A DNA stretch of 64,000 nucleotides from assembly GCA_030867875.1 (NCBI GenBank), contig JAOWCC010000577.1, positions 89,571,740-89,635,739 on the forward strand, written 5' to 3'. Below the pieces are notes generated by a model. The model was not told where the DNA came from. It saw nothing but the letters and a program-made list of their open reading frames with translations, and searched no databases. The first letter of the stretch is position 1; every line of letters starts with the position of its first letter. Below, in pieces: positions 9,848-20,649 of the stretch. The DNA is from Actinernus sp. WN-2022 (lineage: Eukaryota > Cnidaria > Anthozoa > Actiniaria > Actinernidae). Position numbers and translations under genes: made by a program.

Positions 9848-10489
9848 AGGAGGACAGAAACGGGTTGAGAAATTGGTGTGCGTGCTCTAATAACACACGG
9901 CTCTTGACCAATCAGAGCGTGCGTTTCGGACTGATTATTGCTGGCGAGCCGCCAGGCGAGCCAGCATATAATCGCTGCAAGTTTGAAAGTACGGCGATGT
10001 CTGTTTGTTTGTCTGTTTGTTTTTCTGTATCTCCGGATTATTTATGAGTCAAGTCACGTGAGAAAGTGAGCACGTGAGCTAGCGAGCACGGAGGGTACAA
10101 AGTGCAGGTTGACAGTTTTCGGTTGATAAATGAAATAAATTTATGGGCATGGCTTTTTGGCGATCGCTGGTTCTGCAAGACCCCACATTATCCTTCGCAG
10201 CCGTTATTTATGTGGTTTTTTGTTTGCCGACGATTAATAAGGGCTTCAAACTCCGGCTTTGTCTTCTTATTATTTTGCTGAACTGTCCAGAATACCTTGA
10301 AATTACCGTTCAATAAATCTACCTTAATTTATCCTAAAGAAAGCTTTGATTTACACCCTCGAAGATGTATTTTCTCTTCTTCGCCATTCTCTTGACGTTA
10401 ACAATAGGAAATGGACAATATGAAATCTACAATGAATCTACAATGTTTACCGTCTCGTTTTTCTCGGCCAATGGAAATCCAGATACCAT
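9848..10489. other. no gene seen
   Basis: No supported gene. A short CTGTTTGTTTGT simple repeat occurs near 10000-10022. The short frames have no recognisable domain. Confidence 0.5.
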
Positions 10490-10835
10490 GGCGCATAGAG
10501 GTTTCTCTCGGGGTTGAATGGAAAACGGGGGGCGGAGTATGGAAAGTGAGGAGTGTGGAAATTGGAAAATGAGGAGTGTAGAAAATGAGGAGTGGGAGAA
10601 AGTGAGGAGAAATAATCAAGTAATTATCCTGGATGAACACGAACACGGTTGCGTAAACAATCGAATGAAAGAATGAGGGTGTATCAGGATATGAAAACTC
10701 ACTATAGGCAAAAACTCATCCCACGACTCGAAAAAGCGTATTGACATGGGCAAATATGTAAAGTTTTACCTTCCAGTGCATATCGAAAAAGTTATAGGCG
10801 TAAAGTTTGAAAATTTAGCCGAGTCAGGAGCCCAT
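10490..10835 (-). repeat. dispersed repeat B, left inverted copy
   Basis: This stretch is the reverse complement of about 15505-15870. Shared blocks include TTGACATGGGCAAATA, GAATGAGGGTGTATCAGG and GCGTAAAGTTTGAAAATTT. The outer part is made of GGAAAATGAGGAGTG-type short repeats. It could be one terminal inverted repeat of a larger element ending at about 15870. Confidence 0.75.
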
Positions 10836-11489
10836 TACCAGGAGCGTCCATATATACTATACCCGCGAGTCAGCTAGCGTATGACCCGGTTTGAGCTATT
10901 TTTAGAACATGTTTCCCGGGTAACTGCCTTCTGAGTCTGCTGCGACCGTGCATATGCTTGCCGTAATTATCGAGATTAAGAATGATCTATTGTTCTTTGA
11001 AGTGATTTTACTAACGCTGCATTGTCCTGACTATGGTTTGATTGGATTCCCAAAGTGTGGACACGTGAACTCCCGTGAGATAATAATACTAATAATTTAT
11101 CTACCGTCGGTAACGCAGGAAGTGGTTGCCCAATCTCCCGAAGGAGCCAGGGGCTCATGATATAAACGCTCGACAAATTAAGAGTAACAATAAAACAGTA
11201 AAGAAGACAGGAAAAAGGCCAAACATTATAATACAAAGTACAAAAATAAGCATGAGCACAAAATATATCCTCTGGTTAACAATTCTTTAATTTCGAGTTG
11301 TCGTCAAATTTATAAAAAAATGTGACGCGTCACGTGACCTTACAAAAATACAACTGTATCTCTCTTTTATACAAGTCTCTCAATATATAATACCACACTA
11401 CCTCGTAATGAAACATACACTATAGTGTTGAAATCCAGATCGAGAGACAATTCACTAGTGACATTTTTCTGGCCAATCGGCAACAGTTA
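10836..11489. other. no gene seen; short shared repeat
   Basis: AGTCAGGAGCCCATTACCAG near 10845 recurs twice at 19265-19345 with variation (AGGAGCGTCCA). No supported gene. Confidence 0.5.
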
Positions 11490-11982
11490 TGTTTCTTCAT
11501 AAGTCCCGCATTTACAAGAGTCTGGAGCAATTCAAACCCTGTCGAACACACATGCATCGCCTTGTACATGTAGCACAGCAAGTATTCTCTCGAGTGCACC
11601 CACAATATACTAGTTGTAAGCAAGCTGCCGACACTTGTTCTTGGGTGAGAAGCTGTAGGTTGTACTATCCTCGCACAACGATCCATTCCCCTCTGGGCTG
11701 GGTAGCACAGGGCAGGATTCTAGAGCCTTATTCCATATGAGTTGGAGGAAGGTCATCCAAGCTTTTTTTTGCTCTCCGAAATGCTCCTGCCCTTTCACTG
11801 TTGATCAGGACTTCATCTGTTTCCCTGTTGTAGAGTTGGCAGATGAAGGATTCGGCATCGGAGAGTACTTTCTCATCTGGACATTAATCTTCACCAAGAT
11901 GTGGAGGAACCCAGGACATGTGACAAACGTATTCCAAGCTGACTGCTTCCCAATGCCAGTGAACTGGCTAGTGGCGTCGTGA

Positions 11983-12525
11983 AGGATCAGTTAATCGGAA
12001 CTACATACATGGGACTTAAAAGCCATCTCCCTCTACGATGTAGACGTAAAACTGAAGGAAATTACGGAGTTCCCTAAAGTAATTTTCGCTTCTGCTGTCA
12101 GAGGCTGTTCGAGTGAAAGAGTCAGTCAGGGTTGAGTAAATTACCCTGCGAGCAGAGGTTTCTCATCTCTTCCAGTAAAGGCAAAGAGATGAGAAACCTC
12201 TGCTCGCAGGGTACGAGTAAATGAACTGATGAAGGAAAAACTGAGCGGGGACTGAGCGACTTTATAGAGGCCGTGGTCGTGAATAAATCCCACATTGTAG
12301 AGACTTGGACAGGAGAAATAAAGGTAATAACAATTAACTGTGCAATGTTTTGACTGCATATCTTAGATACCGACAAAGTTACGAGCACATAAAGTTTGAT
12401 TGACATGTTTAATAATCATGTTAATCAATGCGGAAAAGGGCAGAATTCAAATTTCCGTAAGATGGCGGCAGGCGCTTATTTTCTCTCGCGTCTCACTCCG
12501 CTCGACGAACTCGCTTCGCTCGTGG
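11983..12525. mobile_element. insertion of ~540 bp in the nuclease-like pseudogene
   Basis: The conserved LTGCDTTSQ-type junction of the host ORF is split here. On the plus strand the flanks are CTAGTGGCGTCGT on the left and CTCGTGGCGCCGT on the right, a 13-base near-duplication with two mismatches that fits a diverged target-site duplication. The insert includes the hairpin at 12143-12213 and ends with the palindromic CTCCGCTCGACGAACTCGC stretch. The element class is unknown. Confidence 0.6.
12143..12213. repeat. near-perfect hairpin with ACCCTGCGAGCAGAGG arms
   Basis: ACCCTGCGAGCAGAGGTTTC and its inverse are separated by a short loop, with the stem continuing through TCATCTCTT. A half copy (ACCTCTGCTCGCAG) recurs near 15900 at the end of repeat B's right copy, so the motif is a dispersed repeat terminus. 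Confidence 0.8.
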
Positions 12526-13973
12526 CGCCGTAACCAGTGAGACCATCAAAAGCCAGCAAGCAACTCTTCTTCTCTTCAGTAAGATGGATCCAATGTACTG
12601 GGATATAAATATTCCGCTTTGCGGTAATGCGTCCCAGTGAACATCCAAACAGCAGTACAGAGATTTGGCAGGTGCGCAACGAGGAGAACGAGGACATCAG
12701 TGTCACGACATATGATGTTAATCTGCTGATATCCTTGGATGGTAGCATTTCTGGTATGTAGAATAATTCGTGTGTCGGCGTATTCATGGTCTGACGCCAA
12801 TCCACCTAGATGTCTGCTGTCAATAGACGACCACACCTTCAGTGGGTTACTAAAGCCTCCGCTCAAGACCAGTTCTTTTCTTCGATGCGTAAGATATATA
12901 TGAGATATTTCAGTGCACAGAAAATTGACAAGACTTGCTTTGTTCTCACCTAGAAAAATAAATCTGTCCCAATTACCAATCTTCTGTTCTCGGCTATTCA
13001 TATTTCTTCTTATTCTTGTCTTTTCCACTATTCCTCTTCGCATGTGTCCCGCTTTTGATGGAGTTCTCAAGATATCGATCAAAGACAACGTCAACCCTTG
13101 TACATCTGTCAGAAAAGTGCGAAACAACATACTACAAAAAGATCTCACACCACTTGGCAAACGTCTTTGCTCCAGGGCGATTCCCCATGCAGAGATTGTA
13201 CTGCATCCATTCCACCAATAATGGTGCAGGTTTTACTGTGATTCAAGGGACCATGTTTTCTTGTAGGATGTGACTTAAATCGGCCTTAGCTTGCTTGAAG
13301 CAGTTCTTAGTTTTCCATCCACGGTAGCTAAAGATAGTGGAACTAGAGACAACTCCCATTGCAATAATAAATCCACATCTCCATCACGTCCAGATTCTAG
13401 AGCAACTATTACTCTCCTGAACAGATCTCTGTCTGCCTTGATAGAAACTGTTTTATCATTATACACTCTAACAGGAACCGAATAAAGGGTTTCAAATGTC
13501 TTAAGCTTCTGCTGATTAATATTTCCCATATCCTGTGCCTGTAGTAGATCATGCTTGATCTCATCAGTAGCAACATCGCCTTTGGTGACTGCAATTAAGT
13601 CGGTTGTTAGTCGAAACACCTCATAGCGCTGGAACTGTGCGACTAGTTTAAGAAGATCGTCCTCATCCCGACGCATCCTTGCACGCCCGATGTCTTTGTG
13701 GTCATTCTCCTCTTCGATTTCACCAAACATAACTTTAGTATCCTCTGATAACTCAGCTCTTTCATTGTATGTTAGACACCAACGATCTCTTGCTGTATCT
13801 GTTCGCGTTATCCCCACTATCCCACCTGCTACTTCTCCAGCTCTGTTGACATGCTCAAGGGCTTGGTCATCAGGAATCTGGTTGAATTTATTTAATGTTT
13901 CCTTGGTTACAAAATCACCATCTTGGATCCCATGATGCGCTGACTGTGGTAGCAGACTTATGCCACTCCCCAC

Positions 13974-14397
13974 CTGGTGTAATTCACATGATCATAAGCA
14001 GGGCCGTGTTGTCGAAATTTTATGTTGACTTATATCGGAAAAGTCACTGTGATCTGTCTCGTGACCAACGTCACGTGATCTGTCACGTGACCAACCATTA
14101 ACATGTTAAAAACACAAATAAATTCATTTGTAGCGAGTTTTTGTGAAGTTTAGGAAACATTTTGAAGAGTTGTATAAAGATCCTTGGTTAAGCCTCGTTT
14201 TCATGTTGCAGGAGCGATACTCTGGACGAAACCCCTCTTACTTACCATAGCAATTAAAATTCAAGGTGGAAACAGCAAAATTCTTAGAAAGGACCACAAT
14301 ACGAACATTTTAACCCCTATTTCCTGCTTCTACTCAAAATGTTTAGCGAAATTCAAATATAAGCGACTTTTAGGATTTGGCTTTTAGACTATTTTAT
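13974..14397. other. no gene seen
   Basis: No supported gene. CACGTGAC-type words recur around 14055-14095. No repeat arms recognised. Confidence 0.45.
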
Positions 14398-14639
14398 GGT
14401 ATAGGAGTTCTGCTTAAATTGTCAAATTTTGCAAGGTCACAACTTTTCACAACAGTTATCTATCTCCCTAAAATATTACACAGATGCTAATATGCTCTTT
14501 CAAGCCATGGAATTAGTTTTTGCCTCGAGTTTTTATTTAATTTACCCCTCTGAAAACCCCTCATACGTACAGTTCAGTGTCTTTAGTTATCTCGGTACTT
14601 TGTCGAAGACATGAGTAGCGAGGATTTTTTTGCCACTTT

Positions 14640-15003
14640 ATGTAATCTAAGCAATTTTAATGTAGTATGACTGATAAGAGAGCTAAGGGTGGCAAACTCT
14701 AATAAACATGTTCTGTCTCATAATTAATATCTTTGACCCTGACGTGATATGAAATGATACAATCAGTCTGTTCATGATTTGTTTGTTCTTGGTGTTCCGT
14801 TCATGGTCTGTTTTCTAGGACTGTATTTTCTAAGGACCTGTTTACATGCAAGGCGCTAAGGATACCAGTTTTACCTTTTTAATCATAGATAGATACACAG
14901 ATATATTTGTTTTAATTTACTCTTTAATTTGTGTCCCCAATTAGCATTCTTTTGCTAAATACCTTTAGACACGTTAATAAAGTTATTAATATTATTATTA
15001 TTA
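14640..15003 (+). mobile_element. LINE 3' end (5'-truncated, non-coding tail)
   Basis: The stretch TGTGTCCCCAATTAGCATT, then GCTAAATACC, then GACACGTTAATAAAGTTATT and an (ATT)n run is the typical 3' untranslated end of a cnidarian L2/CR1-like LINE. There is an AATAAA signal and a microsatellite tail. No protein-coding part is left. The family call is from memory of similar sequences; the left boundary is approximate. Confidence 0.5.
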
Positions 15004-15080
15004 TTATCCCGGTTCAAAGATAGCCCGGGTTTACATGAGTAGGGTAACCCTCCTAACCGAGTCCCGTCAGTAGTACATGG

Positions 15081-15110
15081 TGTTTTTTTTTTGGGGGGGG
15101 GGGGGGGGGG
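15081..15110 (+). repeat. T-run followed by long G-run
   Basis: About eleven T are followed by roughly twenty G. Similar G or C runs elsewhere in the window mark ends of foldback elements, so this could be a residual end. Confidence 0.7.
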
Positions 15111-15504
15111 AATGGCGGTTTGGACAAGGTAGTTCAGGAATTTGGCGTAACGAAATCAAATTTTTATTGTGGCCTCTGTGTCGAGTCGTGCATGCCATGC
15201 GTGGCTCAGTGCCCTATTGGCGGTCAAGATGGCGGCGAGGTATTGACAAGTCAAACAAATATAAAAAATCTCGCTCAGTACCGAGATAACTGAAGACACT
15301 GAACGTATGAGGATTTTTCAGAGGGGTAAATAAAACTCGAGGCAAAAACGAATTCCATGGTTTGTACAGCATATTAGCATCTGTGTAATTTCTAGGGAGA
15401 TAGATAACTGCTGTGTAAAGTTGTAGCCTTGCAAAATTTGAAAATTTAAGCAGAAACCTATCCTGGTAGGCAAGGCTTTGCCTACCATAACTAAAGTTTT
15501 CTGC

Positions 15505-15870
15505 ATAAATTTTCAAACTTTACGCCTATAACGTTTTCGGTAAAACTTTGCATAATTATTTGCCCATGTCAATACGCTTTTTCAAGTCGTGGGATACGTT
15601 TTTGCCTATTGTGAGTTTTCATACCCTGATACACCCTCATTCTTTCATTTGATTGTTTACGCAACCGTGTTCGTGTGCATCCAGGATAATTATTTGATTA
15701 TTTCCCCTCACTTTATCCCCACTCCTCATTTTCCACACTCCGCGTTTTCCAATTTCCACACTCCGCACTTTCCATACTCGCACTTTCCATACTCGCACTT
15801 TCCATACTCGCACTTTCCATACTCCCATTTTCCATACTCCGCACTCCGCAGCCTCATTTTCCATCCGGGC
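15505..15870 (+). repeat. dispersed repeat B, right copy, with 14-bp tandem array
   Basis: This is the inverted partner of 10490-10835. Between about 15735 and 15860 the sequence CACTTTCCATACTCG repeats several times with a period near 14-15 bp, followed by variants. Frames through the array give repetitive FPHSH-like peptides that are by-products of the tandem repeat. Confidence 0.75.
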
Positions 15871-16598
15871 TCGGTGACAGGAAAGGCAAATTAGAGATGA
15901 CAAACCTCTGCTCGCAGATTTGTGGCAGATTTATGTAGGCAGATAAAGACAAGGGCCGGGTCAAAACTAGGTATTTAAAAACGAAATGGATATCATTTGC
16001 AAAACGCGTTAGGCTGATATTTAGTTTTAATTAAGGTAGTAACGCAATCGGCTGTTGTTGCAGGCTAAAACGATGTTTAGCCTACAAGGCCGCGCGGTAG
16101 GCAAAGTTTTCCTTTCGCGAAGCCTACAATTGGAGACATATAATGAGACCCCCGACCCCAAAAATAAGCGTTTTCCTGAATTTTGACTACAGCCATGTTA
16201 AACAAAAGGTAGCAGAGTCAAAAACCCTTTCCCCATTCAGTGTTGCCCATAGAAACAGTGCATGCTGTACTCACTCCCGCTGAAACGACATTGACGAGGG
16301 GGGAGGGGGTGAAGCTGGTAAAATGCGCGATTTTGTTAGTGTATGACTTTTTCCAAATGAACGCTAAGGTCTCATCCTATTATGTCTCATCAGTTAAATT
16401 TGCGTACTGTGCATGGCAGTATATTCGTTCCTATACAAGTTATAACCTCCAAAATGAGCATTATTGTTAATTTTAATGTGCTCTTAATTCCCATAAAACC
16501 GTGGGCTCTATTTCAATATGATGTCCGCTGTTAAACTTCCAAACGGTCCGAGTACAGGCTGCAAGCAGCCTCTAGTTAATATTGTTATGGATTCGAGT
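15871..16598. other. no gene seen
   Basis: Contains a half-copy of the ACCTCTGCTCGCAG hairpin motif near 15900. Otherwise no supported gene. Confidence 0.45.
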
Positions 16599-16723
16599 GC
16601 AATTCGGGAATTAATTTGAACGAGTGAGATCAGTTTTCAAAGAGTATCGAAATGGCACGAAGGGCGAATGCAATTTGAGCTCCTTGAAAACCTCACTAGT
16701 TCAAATTAATCCAGAATTGCACG
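16599..16723. repeat. foldback with TGCAATTC termini
   Basis: TGCAATTCGGGAATTAATTT with GAACGAGTGAG is mirrored by CTCACTAGTTC with AAATTAATCCAGAATTGCA. Spacer about 60 bases. Confidence 0.75.
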
Positions 16724-16949
16724 AGAAAGCCATATGATTACTTGGTTAATAAAATTCATCCACGTATTTGTGCTTTTAGTCGTGATGTTATTCAAAGGAT
16801 TTTGCTTCAGTTTTTCAACTTCTCTCGGCTGTAAATGTTGAAATCTCTCTTTGTTATTGTTCTACATTGTTGGAAATGTTTGGAAATACCGCCGCCTCTC
16901 AGTCAATCCAATTCATGAGTTCTGGTTGGATATAGTTTGTTCACATCTG

Positions 16950-16995
16950 AGGTATTACATGATTTGGCACTCAGGTATTACATGATTCGGCACTG
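16950..16995 (+). repeat. two tandem copies of a 23-bp unit
   Basis: AGGTATTACATGATTTGGCA followed by CTC is repeated once with one substitution. The surrounding 16724-17490 holds no supported gene. Confidence 0.8.
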
Positions 16996-17525
16996 GCGTT
17001 TAACAGAAATAGAGCTGCCTTCAGCCAATCAAATTTGAGAACTCGTTGCATCGATAGATGTTATTAATATGTAAATTGTGTTAGTCAGTGTAAGTCCGGT
17101 AAGCTGGTTCCAAAGGTTCGAAAGTAAACCTGATTGATTTGAATAGTTAAATATATTTCAAAAGGATAATGGGTTTATTCCATCCTGGTTTCTTGTATCG
17201 ATTGATCCAAATTTAGCTACACGAGTCAATCGTTTCATACTCGAAAGTGAAAATAATGCGCGCCATGCAAGTTACTTCCGAGTTAACTAATGGGTCAATC
17301 TGAATACATGACTTCGCAGAAGCAGCTCTCAGCAGTTAGTTCTGGGAAAGTATTCTTGTTTATCACATCATGAATCATGACGAAGAGATGCTAACAGTCG
17401 TACAGTTTTGAGCGTTGTCAGGAACAAAGCAGAATCAACTTTAATCAAGCATTTATTAAGCCTCACGATCAAACGTAAAACAAATTACAGTTTATTCTGT
17501 GGATATACCGCCATCTGAATCACTG

Positions 17526-18908
17526 ATGGCAAGCCCAACTCGATTGAGTGTTTCTGTTTTCTCTGGAGATATCGATAAAGGCTTTGGAACATCCCTCAAC
17601 CAGGAGCTGAAGTCATCACCACCCAGTTTGAAAGTAAGTGAGGACAGACATGTGCCTAACACGCTATTACGTAAGGGTACAACGCCACAAACACGAAGCT
17701 CTTGTGAAACAAATCCTGAAGAGTCAATGGAATATTTACTGCCACCCGAGGTTAACACGGCCGAATCGGATGATGTAATATCTGATGTGGAACTTGGATC
17801 AGTAACAGCAATACAGAGGAGCCAAGATCGATCGTCAGTGTTTGAAAAGGTTTGCTCGTGCCTCTATAGCGGAAGGCCTTTAAAGGTCACAGCGTTCGTC
17901 TTGGGTTTGTGGCAGCCACTTGGTTGTTGGTCAATACCTTCACTTGTGGTAACAATACTTATTCTTGGAATTTCCTTCTTTTTAGAGAGTCTTTTTGTGC
18001 GTTCATACGAATTTACGGCTTTGTCCAACGCAGACAGGAATAATTCCTCTCAATATCCTTCTAATCTATTATATTTTTATACGTTTACCCGTTGGGGTGT
18101 TGAAATTTTTCAAGTTTTGTCCTTTCTCATGGTGTGTTACTCTATACGGAAGAGCTCTGGACGGCCGAAAACCCTTCAACTGTCATCTGCCTTCCATCTT
18201 GTCAAGAAGAACAAATGGGGAGCTGTGAATTCAATATTAACGGGGTCTATTGTTTTTCTATATATGGCGGTGCTGCCTCACCATTGTTATCGGTTTGGAG
18301 ACGATGTTTGCGAAAACGTAGTTTATGTTTTATACATTCCTATCTCTTTAGTATTGTGGTTTACTGTCGTGAACTGTCTGGTGTTTGGTACGATCGTCAA
18401 TGGACTGATAGCTCTAACAAAACAATGCACTCAGAGAATTCTCACAGGAGAGGGAGTCTCAGTGAACTGTTATATTGCAATCCACCAAGAACTTTGTCGT
18501 ACTATTAGAGCTACAATGGGTGCTTACAAGAAGTGGTTCCTCTTGAACACTGTATGTCAGTTTTCTGTTGTCTTATACCTAACAATAGTTTTAGTTAAAA
18601 AGCATGATGCTATGTTGTATTTCTTCCTCGCCTATGCAATATTTGTTGGTATTCATCCCTGGATATGCGTTGCCAAGCTCACAAGGAAATTACGTAATAT
18701 GATCAGGAAGTTGAATTCTAATATTAATTGGAGCCCACGACACCCATTCCATGATCGATCACAGTTAAATGACTTCGTACAATATACCATGAATACTCAG
18801 AGTCGGTTAACTGATATAACCTGCAGTGAAACTCTGCCAATGATTTCAGTCTTCGTTGCAGTTTATGCATTAGTCCTGAAGCTTTTTGGTAAATCTTTTA
18901 ACGTTTAG
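17526..18908 (+). CDS. seven-transmembrane protein, probable gustatory-receptor-like (Grl)
   Basis: A 460-residue open frame from the first ATG, in an otherwise stop-rich region. The frame stays open slightly upstream to a possible acceptor AG at 17490, so an earlier coding exon is possible. Residues 1-120 are polar and Ser/Thr-rich. Seven hydrophobic segments follow at about 136-159, 181-206, 232-251, 264-296, 337-357, 362-384 and 437-455. Loops 2, 4 and 6 carry the Arg/Lys residues, which predicts a cytosolic N-terminus and an outside C-terminus. Loop 1 has an NSS glycosylation site and loop 3 a Cys pair (C254, C262), consistent with that orientation. This is inverse to GPCRs and matches insect gustatory-receptor-like ligand-gated channels known in cnidarians. 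The final TYxxxxxQ-type motif is not evident; a GGTAAAT near 18890 could be a donor to a last exon. Function is inference. Confidence 0.8.
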   Translation: MASPTRLSVSVFSGDIDKGFGTSLNQELKSSPPSLKVSEDRHVPNTLLRKGTTPQTRSSCETNPEESMEYLLPPEVNTAESDDVISDVELGSVTAIQRSQDRSSVFEKVCSCLYSGRPLKVTAFVLGLWQPLGCWSIPSLVVTILILGISFFLESLFVRSYEFTALSNADRNNSSQYPSNLLYFYTFTRWGVEIFQVLSFLMVCYSIRKSSGRPKTLQLSSAFHLVKKNKWGAVNSILTGSIVFLYMAVLPHHCYRFGDDVCENVVYVLYIPISLVLWFTVVNCLVFGTIVNGLIALTKQCTQRILTGEGVSVNCYIAIHQELCRTIRATMGAYKKWFLLNTVCQFSVVLYLTIVLVKKHDAMLYFFLAYAIFVGIHPWICVAKLTRKLRNMIRKLNSNINWSPRHPFHDRSQLNDFVQYTMNTQSRLTDITCSETLPMISVFVAVYALVLKLFGKSFNV

Positions 18909-19859
18909 TAAATTTTAAAAGCAGGAAACCGAGGTAATAAGATAGCCAAGCCTTAGTCTCGCATGGAGGCTGAAGTTGACCCTGCACTAATTAATACAAA
19001 CCCTCTCAATATGAATATATTTTGATAATCATGCTAACTAGATATATACAAGCCTCTAACTAAGCTGAGTCTACTCCAGCCTCGATGTCACTAAAGGCTT
19101 GGTTACATTTCAAAATGGCGGTCAAGAACTACGAATTGGACTATTCGGCAATCGATGTAATTTTCCTATAAGTCCTAATATGTTCTTTTTTAAATTAGGA
19201 TTTCTGATCGAGTTCAAGGGGGAAAAACTCCATAATTTATTTGTGATAATAGCAAAATTAAACGCAGTCAGGAGCCCATAACTAGGAACGTCCATCCCGC
19301 ATACTAGGCCCTGATAACCAGGAGCGTCCACCCCGCATACTAGGCCTATGTCACAGCGTTTTCACAAGGTAGGTTATATTTAGAACGGTTTCCCGCTGTT
19401 CTTCGGTTACAATCATTCCTAAGGGAATAAAATCACAAAAGCGTAGCAGGCATGTTGTTTCGTATAACAAAAGTAGCTAATTGCCTTTTGGTTTGATCGC
19501 ACAGCTTTGTTACAAAGATTGCACAGTGCCTTGGGCATTAAGACATACACTAAAACTAATTAAATATGGGAAATATGAAAGTGATGAATAATATAACAGT
19601 ATTAATAGGAAATAAACAGAATAATGTAAACTACAAGTAATTTTCTAATTCAGGGCTATGCAACTATATAAAATAATTCACTTACACAGAATTACAAGTA
19701 GCTATAAGTTAATTAGTGGCATGCCACTAAAGCCGACAGATAATTTGGCTATTAATATTATTTATGAGCTAGAAATTAAATACTTGACATGTGTAAAAGT
19801 GTAAACGTCAGCGTAGAACAGCTGTCTATAAATGCTCTGGGGCCCGCTAAGTTACGCAG
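18909..19859. other. no gene seen; local short duplication
   Basis: AACGTCCATCCCGCATACTA and GAGCGTCCACCCCGCATACT form a direct duplication at about 19285-19345, related to a stretch near 10845. No supported gene otherwise. Confidence 0.5.
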
Positions 19860-20066
19860 GATTCAGCTTCAGATAAGGTTCCAGTTGTGGTTAAGCAGGA
19901 AGTTAAGCCGGGGCCAAGCAATGAAGTTGATGAAATGCCTTTATTTGATTTAGGCTTGATTTTTTTGTGGGATAACACAATTCCACCAGGCTGGAATTAC
20001 GCTTCAGATGGTCCGATAAACATTAGCAGTAACTGTAATGCCGCCATTAATCAGTTCAAGTGTTAG
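19860..20066 (+). CDS. possible terminal exon, 68 codons, unknown protein
   Basis: After the potential acceptor ACGCAG a frame of 68 codons stays open to TAG. It encodes VVVKQEVKPGPSNE, containing a consensus SUMO-acceptor KxE motif (VKQE), and then LFDLGLIFLWDNTIPPGWN. A stop lies upstream in frame, so it would have to be spliced to a 5' exon that I cannot identify. An AATAAA signal follows at 20196. It may be a captured exon within a repeat or the end of a real gene. The protein is not recognised. Confidence 0.3.
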   Translation, partial: DSASDKVPVVVKQEVKPGPSNEVDEMPLFDLGLIFLWDNTIPPGWNYASDGPINISSNCNAAINQFKC

Positions 20067-20649
20067 AGAGCAATGTGTGTAAAAGAAACGGCCATTTTGA
20101 GAAATGATGGGCGCTGTTGTAGCATACACGTACATGTAACTTTTCCTTTTAGCTATCCCTTGTGAATATTTAGGGATGTGTCGTTCTAAATGTGAAATAA
20201 AGTCATCTATCTATAGATCTGCATGCAGTTTTATTTTCGAGTAGAGTGGTGATTTTTCAAATATTAGTGCTAGTGTTCATTTTCTACATCTCGAAGGAAG
20301 CTGTAATTTATAACGAAACGTGATTTCCACTCGTTTTTTTTTTTCGAACACTGTACTGGGGTCGCCGTTCCCGAATTATTACTCATGTCATGAAGTGACC
20401 GAGTGAAAGTGCCGACGCTGGCCTGGAACAATTGAGGAATCGGGCCATTTACTACTATATGTGATGCCATTACTTTTAACAGAAACGAATATTAAATAAT
20501 AACAATGCAATCTGGTAAGTTTTGTGTGTTTTACTTACAAATGTCCGTTCAAATTGTTTCACCACGTCAGGCTAATCCCTAATCCTTTCGTAAAATGTGA
20601 GAAATTTTAATTCAAAGTTCTCTTTGAAAAACTCAACATCTTGCCATTT
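20067..20649. other. no gene seen
   Basis: AT-rich, with the AATAAA signal noted above. No further supported feature. Confidence 0.45.

Larger units (their letters stand above)
11490..13973 (-). pseudogene. decayed copy of a repetitive cnidarian ORF family, possible PIN/FEN-like nuclease
   Basis: The minus strand reads a ~700-residue protein in pieces. The first 232 codons (13973-13275) are open and rich in acidic and basic residues. After two in-frame stops and a frame slip, a 194-codon frame (13160-12576) contains GNWDRFI, LVLSGGF and HEYADTRIILH, then RDTDVLVLLVAHL. The EADTRI-like block with RDTDVL resembles the acidic clusters of FEN1/XPG-type PIN nucleases. A further frame ends at LLAFDGLTG, then an insertion (11983-12525) interrupts, and the sequence resumes at about 11982 with TSQFTGIGKQSAW. 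The 3' end near 11520-11580 encodes a cysteine-rich tail (CCATCTRRCMCVRQGLNCS). I recognise the family from coral genomes as repeated and uncharacterised. The nuclease assignment is inference. Confidence 0.65.
14398..15465. mobile_element. inverted-repeat unit with ~190-bp arms
   Basis: The left arm (about 14398-14600) and right arm (about 15277-15465) are inverted copies. Shared blocks include GTTATCTATCTCCCTA, GCTAATATGCT, ACCCCTCTGAAAA and TTATCTCGGTACT. The interior holds a LINE 3' end and a T/G homopolymer run. No ORF with recognisable function. Confidence 0.7.

Noticed and set aside
15589..15903. Histidine/proline/serine-rich and Trp/Lys-rich repeat proteins on opposite strands
   Set aside because: Both are by-products of the 14-bp tandem array at the end of repeat B.
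17499..17525. GTG start for the seven-TM gene
   Set aside because: A eukaryotic gene would start at ATG; the first one is at 17526, and upstream codons may belong to an earlier exon or UTR.
19820..19930. Fragment resembling 5S rRNA or another structured RNA
   Set aside because: No box or stem arrangement could be matched; the sequence is better explained as the upstream edge of a possible exon.
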